A program made the position numbers and the translations under genes. The notes under the pieces were generated by a model. It saw only the letters and a list, made by a program, of their open reading frames with translations, was not told the origin of the DNA and ran no database searches. DNA of 64,000 nucleotides, from NCBI GenBank assembly GCA_035314825.1, contig DATFYX010000001.1:62001-126000 (forward strand), written 5' to 3'. Positions within the stretch are counted from its first letter, which is position 1. Each line of letters begins with the position of its first letter. The DNA comes from Candidatus Eremiobacteraceae bacterium (GTDB lineage: Bacteria; Vulcanimicrobiota; Vulcanimicrobiia; Eremiobacterales; Eremiobacteraceae). Positions 53,322-61,159 of the stretch are shown here, piece after piece.

Positions 53322-54485
53322 ATGACTGATATACCGGCGGACCCGCAAACGACGGAGCAAGACGAATTCGCGCTCGAGCAGCAGCTGTATGAAGCAAGTC
53401 TGCGGACGCTCGATGAGGGCCAAGTGCTCACCGGCGTGATCGTCGCCAAGACGCACGACGAACTGCTCGTCGACATCGGCGGGAAATCCGAAGGCATCGT
53501 GACGGCGCGCGAGCTCTCGCCCGGCATGCGCATCGCCGATCTGAAGGTCGGCGGCACGCTCGAGGTGCTCGTGCACCGCATCGACGGCGATGGCGACGGC
53601 GCGATGTACCTGTCGGAGCGCCGTGCGCGCGCGCTCAAGACGTGGGAGCGCGTGCTCGAAGCGCACGAGAACAACGAGGCGATCACGGCGACCGTGACCC
53701 AAGTCGTCAAGGGCGGCGTGCTCGTCGACCTCGGCATGCGCGGATTCGTGCCTGCGTCGCAGATCCGCCGGCATCCGGTCGGCAATCTCGAAGAGATGGT
53801 CGGCAAAGTGCTGCGCCTCAAGGTGATCGATCTCGATCACAAGCGCCGGCGCGTGGTCTTGAGCCAGCGCGTCGTGCTCGAAGAAGAGCTCAATCAGAAG
53901 AAGCAAGAGCTGCTGTCGACCCTGCAGCCTGGGCAGATCCGCGAAGGCACGGTCGTCCGCTTGGCGGACTTCGGCGCGTTCGTCGACTTGGGCGGCGTCG
54001 ACGGCCTGATCCACAACAGCGAGCTGTCATGGTCGCGCATCAAGCACCCCAGCGAGGCGGTGCAGATCGGCGACAAGGTCCAGGTCGAGATCATGAAGTT
54101 CGACTCGGAAGCGCGCAAGGTGAGCCTGTCGCTCAAGCACTCGCTCGAGGATCCGTGGAAGACGGTTCCCGATCAGCTCAGCGAAGGCCAGATCGTGCCA
54201 GCGACGCTCATCAAGGCCACGTCGAACTACTTGCTGGTCGAAGTGCTGCCCGGCGTCACCGGGATGGTGCCGAAGTCCGAATTCGATCCGGCCAAACCGG
54301 TGGCGGTCGGCGAGCAGCTCAACGTCAAGCTGCTGTCGATCAACGCCGCGTCGCGGCGCATCAACGCGAGCGTGAACAAAGCCGAGTCGGACGACGCCGA
54401 CGCGAGCGACGTGCAAGCAAGCGACGAGAACGAAGCGGCGGAGCCGCCGGCCGCGGCCGAAGAGACGGCTGACGCGGCTACATAG
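53322..54485 (+). CDS. S1-domain RNA-binding protein (ribosomal protein S1-like)
   Basis: A 387-residue protein with four S1 domains (about 32-105, 120-190, 205-275, 290-360); the third is the most canonical (GTVVRLADFGAFVDLGGVDGLIHNSELSW). An acidic Glu/Ala-rich tail follows. This is the short form of S1 found in many non-proteobacterial lineages, which helps load mRNA on the 30S subunit. ATG 53322 was chosen; a TTG lies two codons earlier. An intrinsic terminator follows. Confidence 0.92.
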   Translation: MTDIPADPQTTEQDEFALEQQLYEASLRTLDEGQVLTGVIVAKTHDELLVDIGGKSEGIVTARELSPGMRIADLKVGGTLEVLVHRIDGDGDGAMYLSERRARALKTWERVLEAHENNEAITATVTQVVKGGVLVDLGMRGFVPASQIRRHPVGNLEEMVGKVLRLKVIDLDHKRRRVVLSQRVVLEEELNQKKQELLSTLQPGQIREGTVVRLADFGAFVDLGGVDGLIHNSELSWSRIKHPSEAVQIGDKVQVEIMKFDSEARKVSLSLKHSLEDPWKTVPDQLSEGQIVPATLIKATSNYLLVEVLPGVTGMVPKSEFDPAKPVAVGEQLNVKLLSINAASRRINASVNKAESDDADASDVQASDENEAAEPPAAAEETADAAT

Positions 54486-54523
54486 ACGACGACGCACGAA
54501 AGATCCCCACGATCGACATGATG

Positions 54524-54548
54524 AGCGCGCCCGATGGGCGCGCTTTTC
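54524..54548 (+). terminator. Intrinsic terminator after the S1 gene
   Basis: AGCGCGCCC (54524-54532), loop GAT, GGGCGCGCT (54536-54544), then TTTTC: a 9-base-pair, GC-rich stem followed by a short T-run. Confidence 0.85.
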
Positions 54549-54581
54549 GGTTGCAAAAGGGGGGCCGCGCGGGTCGTCCTG

Positions 54582-54587
54582 TAATAT
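54582..54587 (+). promoter_or_regulatory. -10 element for a probably leaderless coaE transcript
   Basis: TAATAT ends six bases before the ATG at 54594. No ribosome-binding site and no good -35 are visible. It stands between the S1 terminator and coaE, so coaE needs its own promoter here. Confidence 0.6.
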
Positions 54588-54593
54588 CCGCCC

Positions 54594-55181
54594 ATGGTCG
54601 TCGGACTGACAGGGGGGATCGGGTCCGGTAAGTCCACTGTTGCCGGTATGTTCGCGGCCCACGGTGCGAACATCATCGATACGGACGCGATCGCGCGCGA
54701 GGTTGTGGAGCCGCCGAGCGCCGTGCTCGACGCGATCCATTATGAATTCGGCCCCGGCGTCTTGACGCCAGACGGCCGGCTCGACCGCGAAGCGATGGCC
54801 CGGATCGTGTTCGCCGATCCTCGCAAACGCGAACTCCTCAACCGCCTGACGCATCCGGCGATCCGCGAGCGCGCGGTCGCACGCCTTCAAGAACAGCCCA
54901 CCGGCGCGATCGTGATCGTCGTCGTGCCGTTGCTATTCGAGTCAGGTTTCGATGAGGTATGCGATACGACCGTCGCGGTCATCGCCGACCCCGACATGCG
55001 CCGCTCGCGCGTCGCCCAGCGCGATCAGATGAATGAAGAGGCGGTCGCCGCCCGCATGAGCGCGCAACTCGCCGACGACGAATACGCGCGCCGCGCTCGC
55101 TATGTGATCAACAACGACGGCGATATCGACCGCCTCACGCGTCAGGTCGACGCGGTCTGGCACCGGTTCGCGGGCGCGTAG
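54594..55181 (+). CDS. coaE: Dephospho-CoA kinase
   Basis: Last step of coenzyme A synthesis: ATP-dependent phosphorylation of dephospho-CoA. It has 195 residues, normal size. The P-loop GLTGGIGSGKSTV is at the N-terminus, followed by DTDAIAREV, THPAIRE, VVPLLFESG and the lid QRDQMNEEAVAARM. It is preceded by its own -10 at leaderless distance and convergent with the deacetylase. Confidence 0.96.
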   Translation: MVVGLTGGIGSGKSTVAGMFAAHGANIIDTDAIAREVVEPPSAVLDAIHYEFGPGVLTPDGRLDREAMARIVFADPRKRELLNRLTHPAIRERAVARLQEQPTGAIVIVVVPLLFESGFDEVCDTTVAVIADPDMRRSRVAQRDQMNEEAVAARMSAQLADDEYARRARYVINNDGDIDRLTRQVDAVWHRFAGA

Positions 55182-55189
55182 GTCCGGTC

Positions 55190-55957
55190 TTACTGATCCT
55201 GATCCGCGAGCAGCTGCGTCACGGTGACGAACGTGTAGCCTGACGCGCGCAGATCCGCGATGATCTCGGGCAGCGCGACGATGGTGTTGTACTGGCCGCT
55301 GTGCAGGAGCACGATGCCGCCCGGTTTGGCATGCGCGATCACCCGTTCCACGATGACCGGCACCGGCTCTTCGGTGGCGTCCGCTTTCGCATCGTCAGGA
55401 GCGTCGCTCCACAGGATCACGCGATAGCCGAGCTTGCGCGCGATCTCGACGACGCGGGTGTCGTAGTGGCCGTGCGGAGGCCGGAACAGCGTCGGCGTGC
55501 CGCCGGTATAGGTCTCGATGAGCGAGCCGCAGGTCGTGATCTGATCCGCGATCTCGTCGTCGGACAAACCCGGCAGCGTGAAATGGTTGAACGTGTGGTT
55601 GCCGATCTCGTCGCCAGAGGAGACGATGCGCTCGACCAGCTGCGGGTACTCTTGCATGGTGCGCCCGACCAGGAAGAAAGTGGCGTGAGTGCCGTCAGAC
55701 TCGAGCTGGTGCAGCAGCAGCGGCGTATAGAAGGGATAGGGCCCGTCGTCGAACGTCAGCGCGATCTCTTTGCGCTGCATCGGCACGAACCAGACGCGGC
55801 CGTCCGGCGCCATCCCGGCGGGGTGCGGCTGCTCGTTCGCTGGCAGCCTATCGGCGCCCGCGATCGGGCTGTCGACGGCCGCTGCCGGCGCCGAAGCGAG
55901 CATCGTCATCGCCGCGCCGGCCGCCATAGCGAACGCGACGATCGCAGTGCGGCGCAT
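55190..55957 (-). CDS. Secreted polysaccharide deacetylase (NodB domain)
   Basis: A 255-residue exported enzyme of carbohydrate esterase family 4. After the signal peptide come the NodB motifs: IALTFDDGP (catalytic Asp and metal Asp), HTFNH (metal His pair), RPPHGHYD and ILWSDAPDD, and LLHSG near the end. It likely removes N-acetyl groups from peptidoglycan or another polymer. ATG 55957 overlaps the upstream stop (TGATG), so it is co-translated with the preceding secreted protein. Confidence 0.92.
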   Translation of the reverse strand: MRRTAIVAFAMAAGAAMTMLASAPAAAVDSPIAGADRLPANEQPHPAGMAPDGRVWFVPMQRKEIALTFDDGPYPFYTPLLLHQLESDGTHATFFLVGRTMQEYPQLVERIVSSGDEIGNHTFNHFTLPGLSDDEIADQITTCGSLIETYTGGTPTLFRPPHGHYDTRVVEIARKLGYRVILWSDAPDDAKADATEEPVPVIVERVIAHAKPGGIVLLHSGQYNTIVALPEIIADLRASGYTFVTVTQLLADQDQ

Positions 55958-56634
55958 CAGCGCGGCACCTGCGGCGCCAGCCATACGCGTCCGAACGCTG
56001 ACAAGAACGCTTCATCGGACAGTCCGCGGGTGCGGATCGCGGAATACGTGGCGCGATCGGCTGAAATGGAGAACACGGTGTTCTCGACGCTGGTCAGCTC
56101 GCTCTTGTCGACGGGAATCGTGGCCCAGATGTCGAGCGCCTGCAGGCCGGGGAAGCGGTCGAACGCCGTGCGGACCAACAACGCCGCCTCGTGCTCCATC
56201 TCGGACGCCTCGATATCGCGCATCGTATGGGGGACGCGCGCGGAGAAGCGAATGCCCGCGGCATCGTAGTCCCCGGCGTCTGAGACGTAGATCTTGAGGA
56301 TGTTATGCGTGGGCAGCAGCGCATAGGTGGCGCGGAACAGCTCGTCCTCGCGCGCCGGGTCGTAGCCTTCGATCCAGGGCCGCTCTCCGTAGGGCGTGGT
56401 TCCGGGCGCGACGCCTCGCTCGATGACCGATTCACGCGTCGCGAGTCCTGCCGACTGCGAGGCGGCAAGCGCGCGTCCGACCGAACTGAGAGGCACGGCG
56501 TTGGCGCCGGCGTGTACGACGCGGATGGACGCGCTCGGCGGGTCCCCGGCGCCGGAGTGACCGGCGGCCGAGGCAGGGGTCAATGCGCCGCAAAGAACGC
56601 CGGCTGCTAACGCACCGGCGCAGAAGATCCTCAC
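55957..56634 (-). CDS. Secreted hypothetical protein, operon partner of the deacetylase
   Basis: A 225-residue protein with GTG start and signal peptide (FCAGALAAGVLCGALTPASA). The mature part contains helix-rich segments (DELFRATYALLPTHNILKIYVSD, HEAALLVRTAFDRFPGLQALDIWATIP). No family is recognised. Tight coupling to the deacetylase suggests a role in the same envelope process. Confidence 0.65.
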   Translation of the reverse strand: MRIFCAGALAAGVLCGALTPASAAGHSGAGDPPSASIRVVHAGANAVPLSSVGRALAASQSAGLATRESVIERGVAPGTTPYGERPWIEGYDPAREDELFRATYALLPTHNILKIYVSDAGDYDAAGIRFSARVPHTMRDIEASEMEHEAALLVRTAFDRFPGLQALDIWATIPVDKSELTSVENTVFSISADRATYSAIRTRGLSDEAFLSAFGRVWLAPQVPR

Positions 56635-56863
56635 GTCAGGATTAACGGTTCAGTCAAGCGATTCGTCTCCCGCATCCTTGTCACGCGCAATCAGCGCCGG
56701 GTCAAGAGACCCGACCTGACGCGGATTAATTCCCGGTGAGGACCGCGAGGCCCTCGGGACGCCATGGCACGTTTCGCATGCCCCGTACGTTTCCACGACG
56801 AGTAGGCAGCCGCTTATCGAGGTGCGCAAGCGACGTCTGCCGCCAAACCGAGGCGAAGGTGAG

Positions 56864-57163
56864 ATGGAAGAAACAACAGACCAAGAAGGCCGCAGCCCCG
56901 CGATGACGGTGCGTGAGGCCGGCAAAAAGGGCGGCGACGCGGTGCGCAAAAAGTACGGACCCTCATTCTACGAGGAGATCGGGCGCAAGGGCGGCGAGCG
57001 CACCAAGGAGCGGCACGGTGCCGGTTTCTACGGCAGCATCGGCCAAAAAGGCGGCAACGCAGTCAAGGACAAGTATGGAACCGGCTTCTATGAGGCGATC
57101 GGGCACAAGGGCGGCCAAAAGGTCAAGCGCCTGATCGAAGAGGCGAAGAAGGCGGCCTCCTAA
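56864..57163 (+). CDS. KGG-repeat stress protein (Em/YciG-like)
   Basis: A 99-residue hydrophilic protein with four copies of a roughly 20-residue unit containing K(K/R)GG or its variants and FYxxIGxKGG (GKKGGDAVRKKYGPSFYEEI, GRKGGERTKERHGAGFYGSI, GQKGGNAVKDKYGTGFYEAI, GHKGGQKVKRL). The unit is the motif of plant Em (group 1 LEA) and bacterial YciG/GsiB stress proteins, which accumulate on drying or general stress. GAAGGTGAG precedes the ATG, and a terminator follows. Confidence 0.88.
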   Translation: MEETTDQEGRSPAMTVREAGKKGGDAVRKKYGPSFYEEIGRKGGERTKERHGAGFYGSIGQKGGNAVKDKYGTGFYEAIGHKGGQKVKRLIEEAKKAAS

Positions 57164-57178
57164 GAGAGGGTCGAAGCG

Positions 57179-57217
57179 CGGCGCGGGGACGGATGCGTCT
57201 CCGCGCCGTTTCCCTTT
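57179..57217 (+). terminator. Intrinsic terminator after the KGG-repeat gene
   Basis: The 13-base arms 57179-57191 and 57196-57208 pair completely with one G-U, around loop GATG, followed by TTTCCCTTT. It separates the stress gene from the isomerase gene 20 bases further on. Confidence 0.85.
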
Positions 57218-57236
57218 CCAAGGACGGGGGCACGCG

Positions 57237-58331
57237 ATGCTCGACGCCATCGATCTCACGAAGGCCGATCCAGAGAACATGATGGGCGCGATCCTCTCGC
57301 TGCCCGATCAATGCGTGCGTGCCAGGGAGATCGCCTCGAGTGCGGCCCTTGAGCCGCTGCAAGGACGCGTGTTCGCCAACGCCGTCGTGGCAGGCATGGG
57401 CGGCTCGGCGATCGGCGGCGATCTGCTGCGCTCGATCTTCGAAGACGTGCTGCGCATGCCCGTCGAGGTGTCGCGCGACTACCACCTGCCGGAGTTCGTC
57501 GGCGCCGACTCGCTCGTCATCGCCGCCAGCTACTCGGGCAACACCGAAGAGACGCTTTCGGCCTACGCCGCCGCTCGCAAAGCACGCGCCGCGTTGCTGG
57601 CTGTCACCACCGGCGGCGAGCTGGCGGCGCGCTGCGCGAAAGACGGCGTGCCGGCGATCCTCATCCCGGGGGGCTTGCAGCCGCGCGCGGCGCTCGGCTA
57701 TTCATTCGTGCCGCTCGTCGTCGCGGCAGCGCGCCTCGGACTCATGCCGGCGGATCTGCTCGCCGACCTTGACGAGATGGTCGCGATCCTCGAGCGTGTG
57801 CGCGATGAGTGCGCTCCCGACGTCGTCCAAGCGGACAACCGCGCAAAGCAGTTGGCGATGCAATGGCGCGGCTGCATCCCTGTCATCTACGGCTCGCAAG
57901 GCGAGCGCGGGGTCGTCGCCTACCGCTGGAAGACGCAGATCAACGAAAACGCAAAAGCGTTCGCCGCATCAGGCGTTCTGCCGGAGATCGACCACAACGA
58001 GATCGTGGGATGGAGCGGCCATGACGGCCCTCGCCGGCCAGCACAGGAACGACCGGAACGCGAGCTGGCGGTCGTGTTCTTGCGCGACGACCGCGAGCCC
58101 GACCGCATCCGCCGGCGCGCCGCGTTGACCAAGACGATCGTCGAGAAACGCGCGGCGTGCGTGGCCGAGATGTGGTGCTCGGGCGAAAGCCGGCTCGCGC
58201 GAGCGATGTCGCTCGTCTACCTCGGCGATTTCGCGTCTTGCTACCTGGCGTACGCCTACGGAGAGGATCCCACGCCGGTCGTAGTCATCGACTGGCTGAA
58301 GTCGGAGCTGGCGAAGGCGGCCCGACCTTAG
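57237..58331 (+). CDS. Bifunctional phosphoglucose/phosphomannose isomerase-family protein
   Basis: A 364-residue SIS-domain enzyme that interconverts glucose-6-P or mannose-6-P with fructose-6-P. The first SIS domain has GMGGSAIGGDLLRS and SYSGNTEETLSAY; the second part has RWKTQINENAKAFA and LPEIDHNEIVGW, typical of the archaeal/actinobacterial bifunctional PGI/PMI type. AAGGACGGGGG precedes the ATG. The 3' end overlaps lptC on the other strand by 47 bases. Confidence 0.92.
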   Translation: MLDAIDLTKADPENMMGAILSLPDQCVRAREIASSAALEPLQGRVFANAVVAGMGGSAIGGDLLRSIFEDVLRMPVEVSRDYHLPEFVGADSLVIAASYSGNTEETLSAYAAARKARAALLAVTTGGELAARCAKDGVPAILIPGGLQPRAALGYSFVPLVVAAARLGLMPADLLADLDEMVAILERVRDECAPDVVQADNRAKQLAMQWRGCIPVIYGSQGERGVVAYRWKTQINENAKAFAASGVLPEIDHNEIVGWSGHDGPRRPAQERPERELAVVFLRDDREPDRIRRRAALTKTIVEKRAACVAEMWCSGESRLARAMSLVYLGDFASCYLAYAYGEDPTPVVVIDWLKSELAKAARP

Positions 58332-58893
58332 CGATCGACTGGCCGGTCGAGATCATCCCCGTCACGAGATTCGCCGAGAGCCGGTTGGTGCGCGTCTCCA
58401 CTCCCTGATAGAGCACGTCGGTGTCACCGGGGCAGTTGAGGATCTGCGTCGAGTTGTTCCAGACCAGCGCCTGCGTGATGAAATGCTGGTTCTCCGGCAG
58501 TCCGATCGACCACACGTGCACGCCCTGGTCGGCGGAATAGTTGAGGCTGCGAGTATCGACGGTGACCTCGCCGGCGGTGATCTTGTACATCGGGTGGCCG
58601 CGCAGGTAGTAGGTCGCAGTCGCGTTGTGGTAGGTCTGCACGGTGCCGTCGACGCTGAACTCGGCGCGCTCGGCGGCGAAGTGCCAGCTCGTCTTGCCCT
58701 CGCGCAGCCCTTGTCCGGCGATGCGGTTGATGACGATCTTCGAAGTGCCGGTCGCAGGCACGAGATCGGGCGTCATCAGCCCCGCGACCAAGAAACCTAC
58801 GATCGTCAGCGCGAAGGCGGCGCCGGCGATGCCCGCCCACAGCGGCCAGCGGCGGTACGCGGCCTCGATGAGGGCGTAGAAGAAATGGATCAT
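58285..58893 (-). CDS. lptC: LptC-like LPS-transport protein
   Basis: A 202-residue protein with one N-terminal membrane helix (WAGIAGAAFALTIVGFLVAGLM) and a periplasmic beta-jellyroll of the LptC/OstA type (WHFAAERAEFSVDGTVQTYHNATATYY, YKITAGEVTVDTRSLNYSADQGVHVW). In LPS export it would link LptB2FG to LptA/LptD. Its ATG overlaps the lnt stop. The assignment rests on fold pattern and on neighbours lptD and lptF/G. Confidence 0.78.
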   Translation of the reverse strand: MIHFFYALIEAAYRRWPLWAGIAGAAFALTIVGFLVAGLMTPDLVPATGTSKIVINRIAGQGLREGKTSWHFAAERAEFSVDGTVQTYHNATATYYLRGHPMYKITAGEVTVDTRSLNYSADQGVHVWSIGLPENQHFITQALVWNNSTQILNCPGDTDVLYQGVETRTNRLSANLVTGMISTGQSIAKVGPPSPAPTSASR

Positions 58894-60407
58894 ATGCGGC
58901 GCGCTTTCGTCACGGCCGGAGGCGAGACCGCTGCTATCAGCAAGGCGACCAGCGCAAGCCCGGCAAGCCAGCCCGCGCCGTAGCGCACGTACGGGGTGTC
59001 GACCGGTGCCCCGATGTTCGCGCTGAGCACGCCCGCGGTATCGAGTGCCAGCTGCGCGACGACGCGGCCTTTCGGGTCGATGAATTGCGAGATGCCGGTG
59101 TCGGCCCCGCGCACCACCCAGCGGCCCGTCTCGACCGCGTCGATGGCCGCCAGGTCCGCGTGGATAAGCGGGCCTGAGGTCGGACCGAACCACGCGTCGT
59201 CGGTGATGATGAGCAGCGAGGTCGCGCCCAAGAGCGCGGTCTGGCGCGCGTACGATGAGTACGCCGACTCGAAGCAGATAAGCGCGCCGAAACGATTGCC
59301 TTCGACGGTCAACAGCCCGGCACCGGGGCCGTGGGCGAAGTTCGATGCTTGGTCGAAGCCTGGCAAGCTGCGGAAGATCGAGTCGAAGGGCAGGTACTCG
59401 GCGAACGGCACCAAGATGTGCTTGCGATAGACGTCGTGCAGCTGGCCCTGCGGATCGAGCGTGATGATGACGTTGTAGGTCTCGCCGCGCTGCGGCGCGT
59501 CGACGGTTCCGGCAAGCAGCCACACGTGCTGCTCGCGCACGAGGTATTGCAGCTGGCCCAGGATCTCGGGCTTCTCGAGCGGGTAGTCGGTGACCGCGGT
59601 CTCCGGCCACACCACGATGCGCGACCCGCCGGCGGCGGCGCGGCGCGTGAGCGTGGAATACGTGGAGATCGTCTGCGCAAAGCGCGCAGGCGACCACTTG
59701 ACGCGCTGCGAGACGTTGCCTTGCACGATCGCGATCTTCGTGCCGGCCGGCGGCACTGCGACGCCTTCGCGCAGCGCGTCACCGATGGCCACGAGCACGA
59801 CCAGGCAGCCGAGCGCGGCGACGGCGACCACGCGCGTGGTCCGATCGCCGAAGAGCAGGCCCGCGACCGCGCCGTTGGCCAGCGCGATGATCGCGGTCAA
59901 TCCGTAGATCCCCGCGTACGCTGCGAGCGGCAACAGCCACGCGACGTGCGGCGCGATGGCGCCGAGCTGCGCGAACGGCATGCTGGCCTCACCATTCGTG
60001 CGCACCGACTCCATGATCAGCCAGGCGGCTGGCGCCGCGAAGATCATCGGCGCGCCGAAGCGCCCGCGCGCGACGAGCGCGATCGCGACCGCGCCGACGG
60101 CCATGAACAAGCTCTCGATGACCGACAGCAGCCCGAGCGCGACGAAGCGAGCCGCGCCGATCTCGTCGCCGAGCGAGAAGATCATCCACTGGTCCACGAT
60201 CGCGTAGAAAATCGTGCACGAAAGCACGCACCAGCCGAGCGCCGCTTTCCAGGACGACTCGGACCAGAGCCAGAACAGGGGGGCGAAGGCGACGAACGCC
60301 AGCGGCCACAGGTCCGTTTTCGGAAACGCCAGCGCCGCGAGCAGCGGGCATGCGATCGCCACCAGCAGACGAAGAAAGAATGAATTCCGACCTGCCACGA
60401 CGCTCAT
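58890..60407 (-). CDS. lnt: Apolipoprotein N-acyltransferase
   Basis: Inner-membrane enzyme that adds the third acyl chain to lipoproteins. It has 505 residues: about six to seven N-terminal membrane segments, then a periplasmic nitrilase-like domain with the triad E (VVWPETAV), K (YRKHILVPFAEY) and C (GALICFESAY), and a final membrane helix. ATG 60407 fits the family start. It implies triacylated lipoproteins, as in diderm bacteria. Confidence 0.94.
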   Translation of the reverse strand: MSVVAGRNSFFLRLLVAIACPLLAALAFPKTDLWPLAFVAFAPLFWLWSESSWKAALGWCVLSCTIFYAIVDQWMIFSLGDEIGAARFVALGLLSVIESLFMAVGAVAIALVARGRFGAPMIFAAPAAWLIMESVRTNGEASMPFAQLGAIAPHVAWLLPLAAYAGIYGLTAIIALANGAVAGLLFGDRTTRVVAVAALGCLVVLVAIGDALREGVAVPPAGTKIAIVQGNVSQRVKWSPARFAQTISTYSTLTRRAAAGGSRIVVWPETAVTDYPLEKPEILGQLQYLVREQHVWLLAGTVDAPQRGETYNVIITLDPQGQLHDVYRKHILVPFAEYLPFDSIFRSLPGFDQASNFAHGPGAGLLTVEGNRFGALICFESAYSSYARQTALLGATSLLIITDDAWFGPTSGPLIHADLAAIDAVETGRWVVRGADTGISQFIDPKGRVVAQLALDTAGVLSANIGAPVDTPYVRYGAGWLAGLALVALLIAAVSPPAVTKARRI

Positions 60408-61159
60408 CGTTCGCGCTCGCGCGCGCCGCGTCCGCCCTGCTCGTCGCCGCATTGCTGGGAGCGTGCGGGCGAGGCCCCCTCACGCCGCCGCCGATCAGCG
60501 TCGTCGGCGGCACGATCCAATTCCAGTTGATCGTCGCCGGCGCGATCACCCCGGCGCAAGGTGATTACATCATCGCGGTCAACGCGGTGACCGCGGACGG
60601 CACGAGCGTCAATCCCGGCGAGCCGGCCGGCATGCCGACGGTGGCCGAGGCGCAGGCCGGTTCGTTCACCCATTGGGATCAGGAGTTCGTCTACGGCTTC
60701 GACACGACGGCGGCGCCCAACGGCTTCAACTACGCGTACAAGGCGCTTGGCACCGGCGGCATCGTCACTTTCGTGCCCATCATCTTGACGACCAACCAGT
60801 TCATCTTCAACCCGAGCCTGTCGACCGGCACGGGCGTGAACAACACGCTCTCCATCACGCTGCCCATCGCGGCGCTCTCGATCCGCTCCAACCCCAACGG
60901 CACGCAGCCGCCGACCGTCAGCTCGCCCGCGGCAGTGCTGCTGCACGTCAACTACATCACGACCGACAATAGCCCCACGCACGTGCCGCAAGACCAGCTC
61001 GGCTGCTGTAGCCTGTTGACCAGCGGTTACGATCTGCCGGTCGATCTGACCAAATCCGCGACGTATTTCAACCAGCTCACGTCGCCGCCGACCAAGTCCG
61101 GCCCGGCTAATCCGAATCTGTTCATCGCCGGCGGCCAGATCATCGTCACCCCCGGCTAG
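60380..61159 (+). CDS. Lipoprotein of unknown function on the opposite strand
   Basis: A 259-residue protein with a lipobox (LVAALLGAC). The mature part is rich in Thr, Asn and Gly and looks all-beta (IQFQLIVAGAITPAQGDYIIAVNAV, FIFNPSLSTGTGVNNTLSITLPIAAL), with a CC pair near residue 215. It has GAAGAAAGA before the ATG, overlaps the lnt start by 28 bases and the lptD end by 4, and so is wedged into the minus-strand envelope operon. No family is recognised. Confidence 0.7.
   Translation: MNSDLPRRSSFALARAASALLVAALLGACGRGPLTPPPISVVGGTIQFQLIVAGAITPAQGDYIIAVNAVTADGTSVNPGEPAGMPTVAEAQAGSFTHWDQEFVYGFDTTAAPNGFNYAYKALGTGGIVTFVPIILTTNQFIFNPSLSTGTGVNNTLSITLPIAALSIRSNPNGTQPPTVSSPAAVLLHVNYITTDNSPTHVPQDQLGCCSLLTSGYDLPVDLTKSATYFNQLTSPPTKSGPANPNLFIAGGQIIVTPG

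Noticed and set aside
53309-53323. TTAAC and TTAAT before the S1 gene as a Pho box
   Set aside because: The spacing is 10, not 11, there are only two units, and the stretch reads as one small palindrome (TTAAC-TTTT-GTTAA).
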